Below, piece after piece: positions 20,145-64,000 of a DNA stretch of 64,000 nucleotides (the stretch's first letter is position 1; every line of letters begins with the position of its first letter). The stretch covers positions 928,256 through 992,255 of the forward strand of contig JACEVL010000153.1 of NCBI GenBank assembly GCA_020284085.1, written 5' to 3'. Under the pieces are notes generated by a model. It ran no database searches, was not told the origin of the DNA, and saw only the letters and a list, made by a program, of their open reading frames with translations. Position numbers and translations under genes: made by a program. The DNA comes from Aporrectodea caliginosa. Taxonomy: Eukaryota; Annelida; Clitellata; Crassiclitellata; Lumbricidae.

Positions 20145-20480
20145 CGCATTGCTCATGAATAAGCTGGTGCCCTCACTGCCCTGTGCTTGGCTTATGAGTG
20201 GCACTTTAGAAGTTTGGAGTTTACGACTGCAGTCATATTTTCTACCTGACTCCAGTTATAATGAATCATTGCTGTGCATTATCAACATTATTACTGCAAA
20301 AGGACACTTTATATATATGTTAAAAGGCATTCCCTATGGTATAAGACTCTGTCTCTGCCCGCACTCTTAAGACTTTTCTTTTCTCGCAGGGCTTTTTAGA
20401 CTGGGAGCGTCTCTGATTAGGTTGTACTGTGAGAGGCGCTCTAGAATTCCGTAAATACAATACAATACAATACAATGTAG
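20145..20480 (+). repeat. Interspersed repeat / LINE 3' tail pieces
   Basis: 20145-20235 shares CTCATGAATAAGCTGGTGCC, CTGTGCTTGGCTT and CTTTAGAAGTTT with 28378-28465. The segment 20365-20480 ends AGAGGCGCTCTAGAATTCCG followed by (TACAA)n, the pattern of LINE 3' tails elsewhere in the window. Confidence 0.5.
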
Positions 20481-21560
20481 GTGCAACAGAAGTTATAGTC
20501 ACTTCTCTGAAACACAGATTTTGTGAAGCCACAAAGTTGTAAATTGTATGCTAAATGCTAAATGAGCTTAGTCTTAATTCTTAGCAAAGTCATAATCTGA
20601 AAGCTAGCATATTTCTAAAAAAGTGGTTGGGGTAAAAGGTAAGATTACTAACAGCCAATGAAAAACATTATTGTAAACATCCATTGTGTCACTGCATGCT
20701 CACTTTAAAATGTGTCTGTTCCGGATTGCTTATCTGCCTATCAGAATAGACTTTGGCTGTGCTCACTGAATGATGATATATGAATAAGCACCTATAAATA
20801 AGTTGGTTCTCATGGCTTCACTTTTTGAATGTAAAAGAAACCTGGAGATAACAATTGTATTTATTGCAATCACATTTCTATAATTATCTAATGCATTGAA
20901 ACTTCAGTGTAATTAAAGAAGAACCAGTGTATTTATTTAAAAAAATACAGATTAAAAAAGTTACAGTACTTAACAAGAAAATAAACCAAATTTGCTGATC
21001 ATAAATCCTGGTGTCAAAGTATATACCAGAAATAAAATATGTTGCAATCAATTCTTTAAACTTTGGAATGTGAAAAAAAAACAACTCTGGAATAAGAATA
21101 AAAAAGCATAACATAAAGTGGTCATCAATTCTATAGAAATTGGAATAATTGTCAAGGAATGAAAAACAAGTGCTCCCGCTACAAAATTCACATTTTGTTG
21201 CATTGCTTGGTTTACAGATTTATCCAATGAGAAAACTTCTACAGCCTCAGTGTAACACTGCAAATAGTACCTACAGACAATAGTTGCTTGTAATATCAAA
21301 CAGTACGTGTGCTGCAACCCTTATGAAGCTTGTTTAAAGCATAAAAATCCAAGGGACAAGGAAATGGTTAAACAAAGCACCCATAAAAAAATGCACCAGC
21401 GGAAAATCGATTATCTATCAAGCAATTCTACAACAGAAAACAACTGCATACACAATAGGTAAAGAAACTAGTAATGTTCTAAACTAACGGAGTATAATGT
21501 AGGCTTTTTAACACATTTGTATGCTTGTATCAAGACACCTGATATAGTACCATTTAACAC
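20481..21560. other. No gene recognised
   Basis: AT-rich intergenic DNA between the mobile-element block and the end of the p110 gene. I see no ORF with recognisable content. Confidence 0.45.
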
Positions 21561-21620
21561 TTTAACGAGCTGCATTGGTTTCCCAGTCGCTTTTACTACA
21601 GTCTCGTCATTAAACTGTAG
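21555..21620 (-). repeat. ~60-bp repeat, copy 1 of 4
   Basis: Minus strand reads TTTAATGACGAGACTG, then GACTGGGAAACCAATGCAGC, then CTCGTTAAAG. The other copies are at 37430-37482, 38105-38174 and 51842-51909. Confidence 0.7.
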
Positions 21621-23125
21621 CTAAGCACCTTATAAAAAGTGCTAGAAACATGACTAAGTAGTTAAATAACCAGTAACTATTAATCCACTTTCATGTAACT
21701 GAAACACAATGTTGATAAATGAGTAACAGCTTTGTTTATTAATAATATTACATTCTGAATTATTTATGATCTAAACTGAATGCCAGAAGAAATAGACTGC
21801 ACCATCATTTCTAAGATCTTGACTGACCAAGTCTAGTTTAAAGGCATTAACAACTGCTGCATGCATGAAAATGTTACTGGATCTGCATAAACCCATGGAA
21901 ACCTCTACTGGAGAGGAATCCAAACTCCTGTGCACAGAGTTTCTAACATTCTAGAACTCTCCAAGTTTTCTCATTCACCAGAACACCATCCGCATACAGG
22001 TGAATACAAACAAATGCCATCAATTTCTTTATCTCGGAGACAGACCTCTCGGATGGGTAACGGTATCTCAGCAAAATACAATGCAAGTACTTTGTTAGGC
22101 ATGATTTGCACAACTGAACACGATGACAATTATTATGTAAAGTTACAAAAGGTAACTAAAAGCTTATTTATTATTGTTATTTATAATTAGCAACCTTTCA
22201 GATTATATGGAAGTTCTGCATTGAGCACTGGCATTCAAAATACAATACAATACAAATTCAAATCCTGGACACAGGTGAAAAGCCAAAGTTGATCACCTAA
22301 CAGCAACATGTTCAGAATTATGCTGGTCAATAGTCAGAAAAATCAGTGTAACAGCACACAACCCTTGTACATAGTTTCTGTTAACATTAACAGAGGACAA
22401 ATGCCCACATTAAATCAAAATACACCAATATCTGATACACTGTCAAGTACTTGAACTCATTTTATAAATATACTATAAATCTTCAACAAGTGATAATAAT
22501 TAAAAACATTATATGTCTTCTGTGAGTTGGGCTTCTTCTACCCTTTGTTTTTTCTGAATATAGAAACTGATCACTCAAAGCAACTTTAATAAAACTGATA
22601 ACAACGGGTATGTTACGATGATATGCCCACAGTAATTGTGAAATGTTGGAAACTTGACAAAGAAAACTGCCAGCAAAAGATGAACCTGTAAAAGTACACA
22701 GTCAACAGAACTACTTATATATTACGATAATGGCAACTCATTTAATAATCTCTATTTTAATAACACTTTAACGCATCACTGAACTCCACATAATTTAACA
22801 AATCGCATAGTATACAAAGTACCTTATCTCATCAAATGATGCAGCAAATTCAAATGATTAATTTACTGAGAATGATAAATAAAACACAAATTAATCAAGT
22901 GCCTCAATCAAAAATTCACTGACAACAATAATGCATTTAAACTGTTCATTTACATTGCCACTTTATAGGTATTTGTGCAAAGAGAACTGTCCATATAAGT
23001 CTTCAATAATTCAATGTATTTTAAGCAAACCATTCCATCAAAGTATAAAATCATCAGTAGTTCCACATATCATAGAAATCTAACGATTCATCAACAATTC
23101 AACATGAAGCGTGTCATTTATAAAT
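21621..23125 (-). other. Probable 3' flank / 3' UTR of the p110 gene
   Basis: No coding exon is seen past the stop codon at 23126-23128. Minus-strand AATAAA at 22167-22172 and ATTAAA at about 22741-22746 are candidate polyadenylation signals. The true transcript end cannot be set from sequence alone. Confidence 0.35.
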
Positions 23126-58366
<35,241 letters not shown>

Positions 58367-58535
58367 TGTGCTTCTGCTGGAGTGTTCACCCACGATATGA
58401 AACAAACTGCCTCAAACATATATACATAACCAAATATAGTGTCCATACAGTAGTTGTATTGTAACAAAGTTAAATCACTATAGGCTGTATTCCATCTCAG
58501 TTATTAAGCATAAAAGTCTATAAGCAAAACTGTTA

Positions 58536-59069
58536 AGGGGTCATTGCATAATAACGTAACGCTCTGTGGTGGGTGGGTCCTTGAAAACGTTACTAAACAT
58601 TAGGTGTGTGGGTGGGTTGAGCTGAATGTTACATAACACTTTTACCAACAGTTTAGTCATAAATTAATTTTAAATTAACATAGAATGATACTTTGGACAT
58701 GACGTGATCGAAGTTCAAACTTCGTCCCATTGATTTAAAACTTACCTAAAAGCAAGCAATAGTATAAATCAACACTAAGTTAGTGCTTAATACACTGCAT
58801 TTCAAACATAACTGTCATTAAGAAAACATTCTGTATATAGTTTAGGCCTACTGTCAAATTCTAATTCACATACTCATATTAAATTCGCTATAAAATATGA
58901 ATTATTTGCGCATTCACATAGTAAAATCTAACATGATTTGCAACAATAAATACATAACGCTGGGGTGGGTGGCTGCTTGGGTCTAAGGAAACGTTACGAA
59001 GTGTTATAGTGTGGATGGGTGGGTAAAAAACGGTAATTTTCGGCGTTACGTAATTATGCAATGACCCCT
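58536..59069. mobile_element. MITE family G relative, 170 bp upstream of the p110 ATG
   Basis: The ends are AGGGGTCATTGCATAATAAC at 58536 and the complement of AGGGGTCATTGCATAATTAC ending at 59069, continuing ..GTAACGC. TTA lies on each side (58533-58535 and 59070-59072), the PIF/Harbinger-type target. Subterminal GGTGGGTGGGT-type runs parallel copies 1 and 2. It lies where a promoter or 5' UTR exon would be expected. Confidence 0.82.
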
Positions 59070-59409
59070 TTAAGCTGAACTTTCCAAAAGGATGCAATTT
59101 ATAAAAAAACACTTTTTAAAAGGAGTATTGGTAAAAACATTACTAAACACTTCTAGTATATTTTGGCAATTTATGGTAAGAGCATCAAAGACAAAACAAA
59201 AGTACTTGTAGCAACTTAAAGTACAGTAAGGTCCAGTAATTTCACATTCATTACAAATAACTGGCCTTTCTTGAGTTCATTCCTCAGTTAGAAGTCTACT
59301 ACTGAACTGCTAACCAAGAAGCTAACGAATTTCACTTTACAAAATGAGTGGAATTGCCATACTAACACATTGGCCTAAGTTCAATCTTACATATTTACAA
59401 CTAGATGAT

Positions 59410-59696
59410 AGATCCACCAGATTTATTACACAAATCTGGTCTTTCCATTGAATACATCAATTCCACCTAATACTATTCACTATCCAACTATCCACCTGCC
59501 CACAGCTATTTGTTATTCCCCATACTTTTCTAAATTCTGCACCAGCACTTTGGAACAAACTCCTGAAAAGACTGCAAGTTAAAAGTTTGCTCACTCACTC
59601 GCTCGCTCGCTCGTTCTCTCTCTGTCTGTCTCTGTCTGTCTCTGTCTGTCTCTGTCTCTCTCTGTCTCTCTCTGTCTCTCTCTGTCTCTCTCTGTC

Positions 59697-59788
<92 letters not shown>

Positions 59789-60080
59789 CGCTCAATACTC
59801 AAAAAAGAACTTTCACATAATCCTATATATCCTATCCTAATTCTGCTTCTGTACCATTCCACCATCATCAACGATTTCCAGTGTAGCATAATGCTATCTT
59901 TCCCGCTTGACCCGTGGCTTGACCTCCCCAGATTCTAATCTGGCACAACACTAACCAACAACCTGGCTCTTGCAGACTTGATCTGATACTGCCCTACCCA
60001 AAAATCTGGTCTCTCTGACACGACTTTGAATGACGCTCAGACTTTTGGACATTTACATTTACATTACCATACAGCCTTTG
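59410..60080 (+). pseudogene. LINE 3'-end fragment split by a CT microsatellite
   Basis: Plus strand reads LNSAPALWNKLLKRLQVKSL before and FAQYSKKNFHI after the microsatellite, the typical LINE ORF2 C-terminus. Ends near (ACATTT)n at 60050-60065. Confidence 0.55.
59589..59785. repeat. CT/CTGT microsatellite
   Basis: (CTCG)n, then (TGTCTCTC)n-like, then a long (CT)n. The repeat ORFs on both strands (Ser/Leu or Arg/Glu) are artefacts. Confidence 0.95.
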
Positions 60081-60084
60081 CTGG

Positions 60085-60765
60085 CCCAGTTAGCTACATT
60101 GATCAGAGCATAGGCTGCATTCCATGCATATCTGTGTTACAGAGTGTGCTAATCGCAGTTCGCTTCCCGAAGGTGGGTTATTTCAGAGAGCTGAATCTCA
60201 GGCTAGCACAGACCGTGGGCAAACATATACTATCAGGGTGCGTCAGTTTCCGGTATTATACAGGATCTTTTGGTGTGCTGTCATGGTAGGGCCATACATC
60301 AGGAATTGTAGGATTAGCCATTGGAATTTACATATATTCAGCAATTGTCCATGAGCAAGGTTTCACTGATCCAAAAGACGCAGAGATTCACACACAAAAT
60401 ATTGAAAATTTATGGATGCGGGCCAAAAGAAAACTAAAATGTCAATTCGGTGCAAGTCCTGCACTGTTCACTTCGTATTTACATGAGTTTGAATTTCGCA
60501 GCCAGATACCCCAGTAGTTATCTGTTGGCATGCTGCGCGGAAGGTACCATGTTTCTGATGACGACACTAACCCTAACCCTGACCCTAGCCGACCCTCACA
60601 ACGCCTAGCCTTACCCTAACCGACACTCACAACGCCTGTAAACTTACGCACCCCGATACTTGCCCCATTGGCAAGGTGCCCATTCATATGGGCAAGCAAT
60701 GGTGAAGGCTCTCACCCATCAATTCATTGAAATAATATATTATGCTCAGAATCGAGGCCATACGG
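60085..60765. other. Repeat-derived stretch with short telomere-like motif, no gene
   Basis: 60510-60570 matches the repeat at 14671-14749. 60567-60590 reads ACTAACCCTAACCCTGACCC, about two to three CCCTAA-like units only. No coding exon recognised. Confidence 0.4.
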
Positions 60766-60769
60766 TTCC

Positions 60770-61262
60770 GGTAAAGTCGTAGTTTACGTTGCTAAATTAT
60801 TCTATTGTCTTCAATGCCGTACTTGACGTTGGTAAGTAAGCAGTCTACCTATGTGCATGTCAATCCAGCTTCCATTTCATCGAAAAATATTTTCATCAAA
60901 CCAACTTCCATTTAATTGTAAAAAAATTACTTTTATCAATCCAACTTCTAATTGACGAAAGAAATATTTTTCATCAATGGAACTTTTATTTAAGCAAAGA
61001 TATATTCTCGTGGATCCAGCTTCTAATTACGGAAACAATTATTTTCATCAATCCAGCTTCTATTGAATCGAAAACTGAATTCCATCCATCCAGCTTCTAT
61101 TTACGGAAAAAATTATTTCGATGAATCCAACTTCAATTTTGAACACAGGAATGTTTTAATCAATCCCACTTCCATTTAGGGAAACAATTTTTTTTATCAA
61201 TCCAGCTTTCATGTTAAAGTGACCATATCAAATAATTTAGCAACGTAAACTACGACTTTACA
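60770..61262. mobile_element. MITE with perfect 31-bp inverted repeats and 8-bp duplication
   Basis: 60771-60801 and 61231-61261 are exact inverted repeats over 31 bp, opening GTAAAGTCGTAGTTTACGTT. ACGGTTCC lies at 60762-60769 and 61263-61270, a perfect 8-bp duplication. The outermost base on each side (G, A) does not pair. The core is a decayed tandem array of a ~45-bp unit with words such as ATCAATCCAGCTTCTATT. I cannot place it in a superfamily: 8-bp duplications fit hAT or Merlin, but the ends are not hAT-like. Confidence 0.85.
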
Positions 61263-61270
61263 ACGGTTCC

Positions 61271-61835
61271 TATATAAAATCTATTACATTTACATTTACA
61301 CTTGGCGTTACCTAGTCTAAGAGATAAGAGACTTGAAACGCTTGGGCCAAATAAATCAATATATAAGCCACATCGCAAGGCTGGATTATATCTAGCACCT
61401 GTATCAGTATGACTGATGAAACGCTCCGCAAATCTCAGACCAGTCACACAGCACACCATAACAACGTAGGTTACGTGATTACCTTTGGTTTAATCCTAAG
61501 TGTATCCAAACTTTTGACTATTTGCATCAATTGCAACAGCTCCAGACCCTATTACTCGTTAGCCACCACCCTACTACCTGGTTACAGAACCTCCTTTCCT
61601 ACTACGGTGGTCCTCATATGACACTGGGTTTATCCCTTGCTATTTTTAGCCTATACTCGGAATTAACGACTATCAGAGCTATCGCCCAATCCCAATCCTT
61701 CCCGTACGAATCGAGTACTGTTAATCATTGAAGGCCGCCATATTACATAATGGGGAAAAGGCTATTCCGTTCAGTGTTACATACTTACATATGAGATTGT
61801 CATAATGTCGGACCCAATTGTCTCATTGAATCTCT
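61271..61835. other. No gene recognised
   Basis: Noncoding sequence right of the MITE. The small ORFs at 61409-61731 have no features. Confidence 0.4.
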
Positions 61836-61975
61836 GAATCTCTGAGTGGCGCTATACAAATGTTCAATTACAATTACAATTACAATTACAATATTATCTA
61901 TCCGTCCCTCCATCCATCCATTCATGATTCATCTCTCCCTCCCTCCCTCCATCCAACCATCCATCCAAGACACTT
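61836..61975 (+). repeat. LINE tail and CCAT/CCCT simple repeats
   Basis: CTGAGTGGCGCTATACAAAT followed by (TTACAA)n, then (CCATC)n and (CCCT)n. Confidence 0.65.
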
Positions 61976-62024
61976 ATTTGCGGGGGTTCCATATAGTAGG
62001 CCTAGTGGTCACATCACTGGCGTA

Positions 62025-62195
62025 AAGAGCAGTAGGAAGCGGGATCGCTTACCGCAACCCGCCCAAGGTCCACTCAGCCTATCATTCGCGAGATGGCGCG
62101 TTGGTAAAATAAGATGTAGGAGGTGATGGGCGCCTTGCATGACTGCATGCTGTATACAGTTAAATTCGACTCCTGTAATAACTTGTAATCATCCG
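62025..62195 (+). repeat. SINE-like repeat, possibly family C
   Basis: Contains GAAGCGGGATCGCTTACCGC and a body resembling the AAAATRAGATG..GGTGCCTT..ATACAGTTAAAATCGACTC part of the copy at 53990-54153. Followed by two near-identical tails (AATAAAGAAT at 62247 and 62331). Confidence 0.45.
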
Positions 62196-62534
62196 TTCAT
62201 ACTGAATTGTAATTACTAATCATACCTCGTTTGTCGGTTTGAATTAATAAAGAATTGGGATTATTAATAATAACTTGTGATAATCCGATCATACTGAATT
62301 GTAATCATACTGCGTTTGTCGGTTTCAATTAATAAAGAATATGATTATTGTGGCGGTTTTTAGGGGTTGCCCTCCCCGGGAGTTGGACTGGCCTCCCTTT
62401 GGTGTCCATGGTTTTCGGACAGGGTGGTATTGCCTCTCCTTGCCTGCTTTGACACTGTGCCTATGTGTGTTTGTCTTCTGCTTTGTCACTGTGTTAATAT
62501 GTGTGGGTCCTGTTTGGCTGTCCCCTTCCCCGTC

Positions 62535-62702
62535 CGGCTCTTGCACATTTGCCCGGCGGCTCTTGCACATTTGCCCGGCGGCTCTTGCACATTTGCCCGT
62601 CGGCTCTTGCACATTTGCCCGTCGGCTCTTGCACGGGCCTTGCACATTTGCCCGGCGGCTCTTGCACATTTGCCCGGCGGCTCTTGCACATTTGCCCGGC
62701 CC
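62535..62702. repeat. 22-bp minisatellite, about 7-8 units
   Basis: The unit CGGCTCTTGCACATTTGCCC plus GG/GT is repeated, with one short unit (GGGCCTTGCAC) near 62635-62645. The ORFs on both strands are artefacts of a 22-bp unit (which cycles through all three frames). Confidence 0.92.
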
Positions 62703-62761
62703 GAGGTAACCCCCCGCCTTAATAGTATAAATAGAGGACGCTCTTGTGTAGAACTTGAGAG

Positions 62762-62972
62762 ATCCTGAGTGGCCGAGTGGGCTGGTAGCCCGCTCGTCAC
62801 GCCGGCGCCCCGGGTTCGCTTCCCGGTCGGGTCGGTTTATCAGAGATTAATTTCTCGGATCTTTACTGCGGGTGGCTCGGTCGCAATTTAAACGTGGAGT
62901 ACGAGGTTGCTTTCTGCCTCCGACACTAATCATCTTCGATATGAAAAAGTGTCGTTAAGCCGAAACAATTTT
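62762..62972 (+). ncRNA. tRNA-like Pol III unit, copy 1
   Basis: A box TGGCCGAGTGGG, B box GGTTCGCTTCCC in a perfect T-arm-like stem (CCGGG/CCCGG, 7-nt loop), then about 130 bp of body ending GTGTCGTTAAGCCGAAACAA and a T6 terminator at 62967-62972. Best read as a tRNA(Ser/Leu)-derived SINE. A stable small RNA is possible but not shown. Confidence 0.6.
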
Positions 62973-62988
62973 TTGTAGAACTTGAAGA

Positions 62989-63199
62989 GGTCCTGAGTGG
63001 CCGAGTGGGTTGGTGCCTGCTCGTCACGCCGGCGCCCCGGGTTCGCTTCCCGGTCGGGTCGGTTTATCAGAGATTAATTTCTCGGATCTTTACTGCGGGT
63101 GGCTCGGTCGCAATTTAAACGTGGAGTACGAGGTTGCTTTCTGCCTCCGACACTAATCATCTTCGATATGCAAAAGTGTCGTTAAGCCGAAACAATTTT
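62989..63199 (+). ncRNA. tRNA-like Pol III unit, copy 2 (tandem)
   Basis: Nearly identical to copy 1 at an offset of 227 bp, with a small indel between the A and B boxes. T6 terminator at about 63194-63199, followed by the same TGTAGAACTTGA linker. The 63153-63527 ORF on the minus strand crosses this copy and is not accepted. Confidence 0.6.
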
Positions 63200-63204
63200 T
63201 TGTA

Positions 63205-63585
63205 GAACTTGACTTGCTCCGAGAGCTTGCTCCAGAAAGGTTGGAAGATATTCGAGCATTTGACGTGTGCTCTGACTGTGTGTTCGATTGATAGATCGTC
63301 TTGTATGCCGCTGCTGGTCTGTGTGACCGTGGTGAAGTTGGCTGACGATTTGGGCAGCAATATACGGGTTCAAAACCTAGTGACTTGACTTCTTTCGATT
63401 GATCTGAGCACGTCGTCAGCGGCGATTGTCGTAAGTCGTCTGCAATACCCCAGACGCCGAACTTACGCTCTTTCGAGCGACACGCGAGACTGTAGTCCTC
63501 CTGCGCAGCAACCTCTGCCTCCGCCACACGAAGAAGAGGGCCTACCGAGGGAGAGAAGGGGTTGTCCGCGACATTATTATAAGCT
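63205..63585. other. No gene accepted
   Basis: A 124-codon minus-strand ORF (63153-63527) covers this stretch but takes its C-terminus from the antisense of the Pol III repeat and shows no domain. Confidence 0.35.
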
Positions 63586-63587
63586 TA

Positions 63588-63665
63588 GACATAGAGCACA
63601 CAACCATACTCTTCCACGCAAAGAGAACTCTCAATTTATTCCCGGATCCTTATATATAGGCTATT
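63588..63665 (+). pseudogene. LINE 3'-end fragment
   Basis: AGAGCACACAACCATACTCT and AACTCTCAATTTATTCCCGG match the 3' end of the LINE fragment at 50335-50390. Confidence 0.7.
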
Positions 63666-63716
63666 TACTAATTTATTTTGAAAATTGTAGGCCTAATTAA
63701 CTTTTATGATCCATTT

Positions 63717-63885
63717 CAATCAATCAATCATTCATTTATGTACCCGGTAACCACCAGAAGAGAAAACTAAGAATGAAACAATAAGGCAACGGTTTGACAT
63801 GTAGGCCCTAGGCCTACTGGCTACACGGAGGCCCTGAAGGGGTCGTGGTCCCATGGATCCCGCTGAATAGGGACACCAAAACATG
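63717..63885 (-). repeat. LINE-type 3' tail with ATTG repeats
   Basis: (CAAT)n start, then noncoding, then GATCCCGCTGAATAGGGACA. Third copy of the 4884-5030 family. Confidence 0.6.
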
Positions 63886-64000
63886 TAAAAAAATACAGAT
63901 AGGAATTTAGGAAAAGAAAGACAGCCAATAGATAGGCCTACTGGGCCTACTAAAGTGGAGTAAGCCTTGGGCTCAAAATTAAAGAAACAAAATACATAAG

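Noticed and set aside
59530..59889. Arg/Glu-repeat ORF (and the opposite Ser/Leu ORF)
   Set aside because: Translation of a CT microsatellite.
60567..60590. Interstitial telomere repeat
   Set aside because: Only two to three imperfect CCCTAA units, within a dispersed repeat.
62325..62800. ORFs with a repeated CKSRRANVQ-type or LAHLPGGSCTF-type motif
   Set aside because: A 22-bp tandem unit is not a multiple of three, so every frame is open. There is no evidence of a gene. It was also considered as a CRISPR-like array but has no spacers and the genome is eukaryotic.
62764..62835. Functional tRNA-Ser or tRNA-Leu gene
   Set aside because: A and B boxes and the T arm are good, but the acceptor ends do not pair well and a 130-bp body precedes the terminator, so it is a tRNA-derived unit.
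63153..63527. 124-codon minus-strand ORF
   Set aside because: Its C-terminal part is antisense to a tRNA-like repeat, and no domain or splice evidence exists.

Overview
This is a window of animal nuclear DNA: multi-exon genes with GT-AG introns, no operons, and dense SINE, LINE, hAT, piggyBac and LTR-element debris. Recurrent 'taggcctac'-type words, many LINE and SINE families and microsatellites suggest a marine invertebrate. The species cannot be named from the sequence alone. Almost all short ORFs are repeat-derived or lie in low-complexity DNA.

The main host gene is on the minus strand and spans 58366 to 23126. I could join 23 coding exons with consistent reading phase into a protein of about 1082 residues, a class IA phosphoinositide 3-kinase catalytic subunit (p110, beta/delta type). 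All expected domains are present: adaptor-binding, Ras-binding, C2, helical and kinase. About 21.6 kb past its stop codon, at 1408-1551 and in the same orientation, lies a second, diverged copy of coding exon 1 (37 of 48 residues identical, the same 144-nt length, mostly silent changes). It is best read as the first coding exon of a tandem p110 paralogue whose remainder lies beyond the left edge.

Between the two p110 loci is a block of mobile DNA (1726-19716). It holds a piggyBac-type MITE inflated by microsatellites, a young 9.1-kb LTR retrotransposon (5543-14665, 5-bp target duplication, two 1986-bp LTRs with five visible differences), a decayed hAT element (14758-16000), a 2.1-kb solo LTR of a related family (16516-18640) that interrupts an older coding repeat, and a 390-bp hAT MITE (19319-19708). 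The LTR element has a 1526-codon ORF (Gag-like region, CCHC zinc knuckle, aspartic protease, long unrecognised C-terminus) and no recognisable reverse transcriptase or integrase. Its start codon and first ~296 codons lie inside the LTR, and the diverged solo LTR has the same layout.

The p110 introns carry further insertions: two hAT-like elements 32 bp apart, three MITEs with related G-rich termini and 3-bp target duplications, tRNA-derived SINEs, truncated LINEs, four copies of a ~60-bp repeat, and a 71-bp tandem duplication that doubles one 3' splice site. The right end (58.4-64 kb) lies upstream of the p110 start and shows only repeats, including a MITE with perfect 31-bp inverted repeats and a tandem pair of tRNA-like Pol III units.
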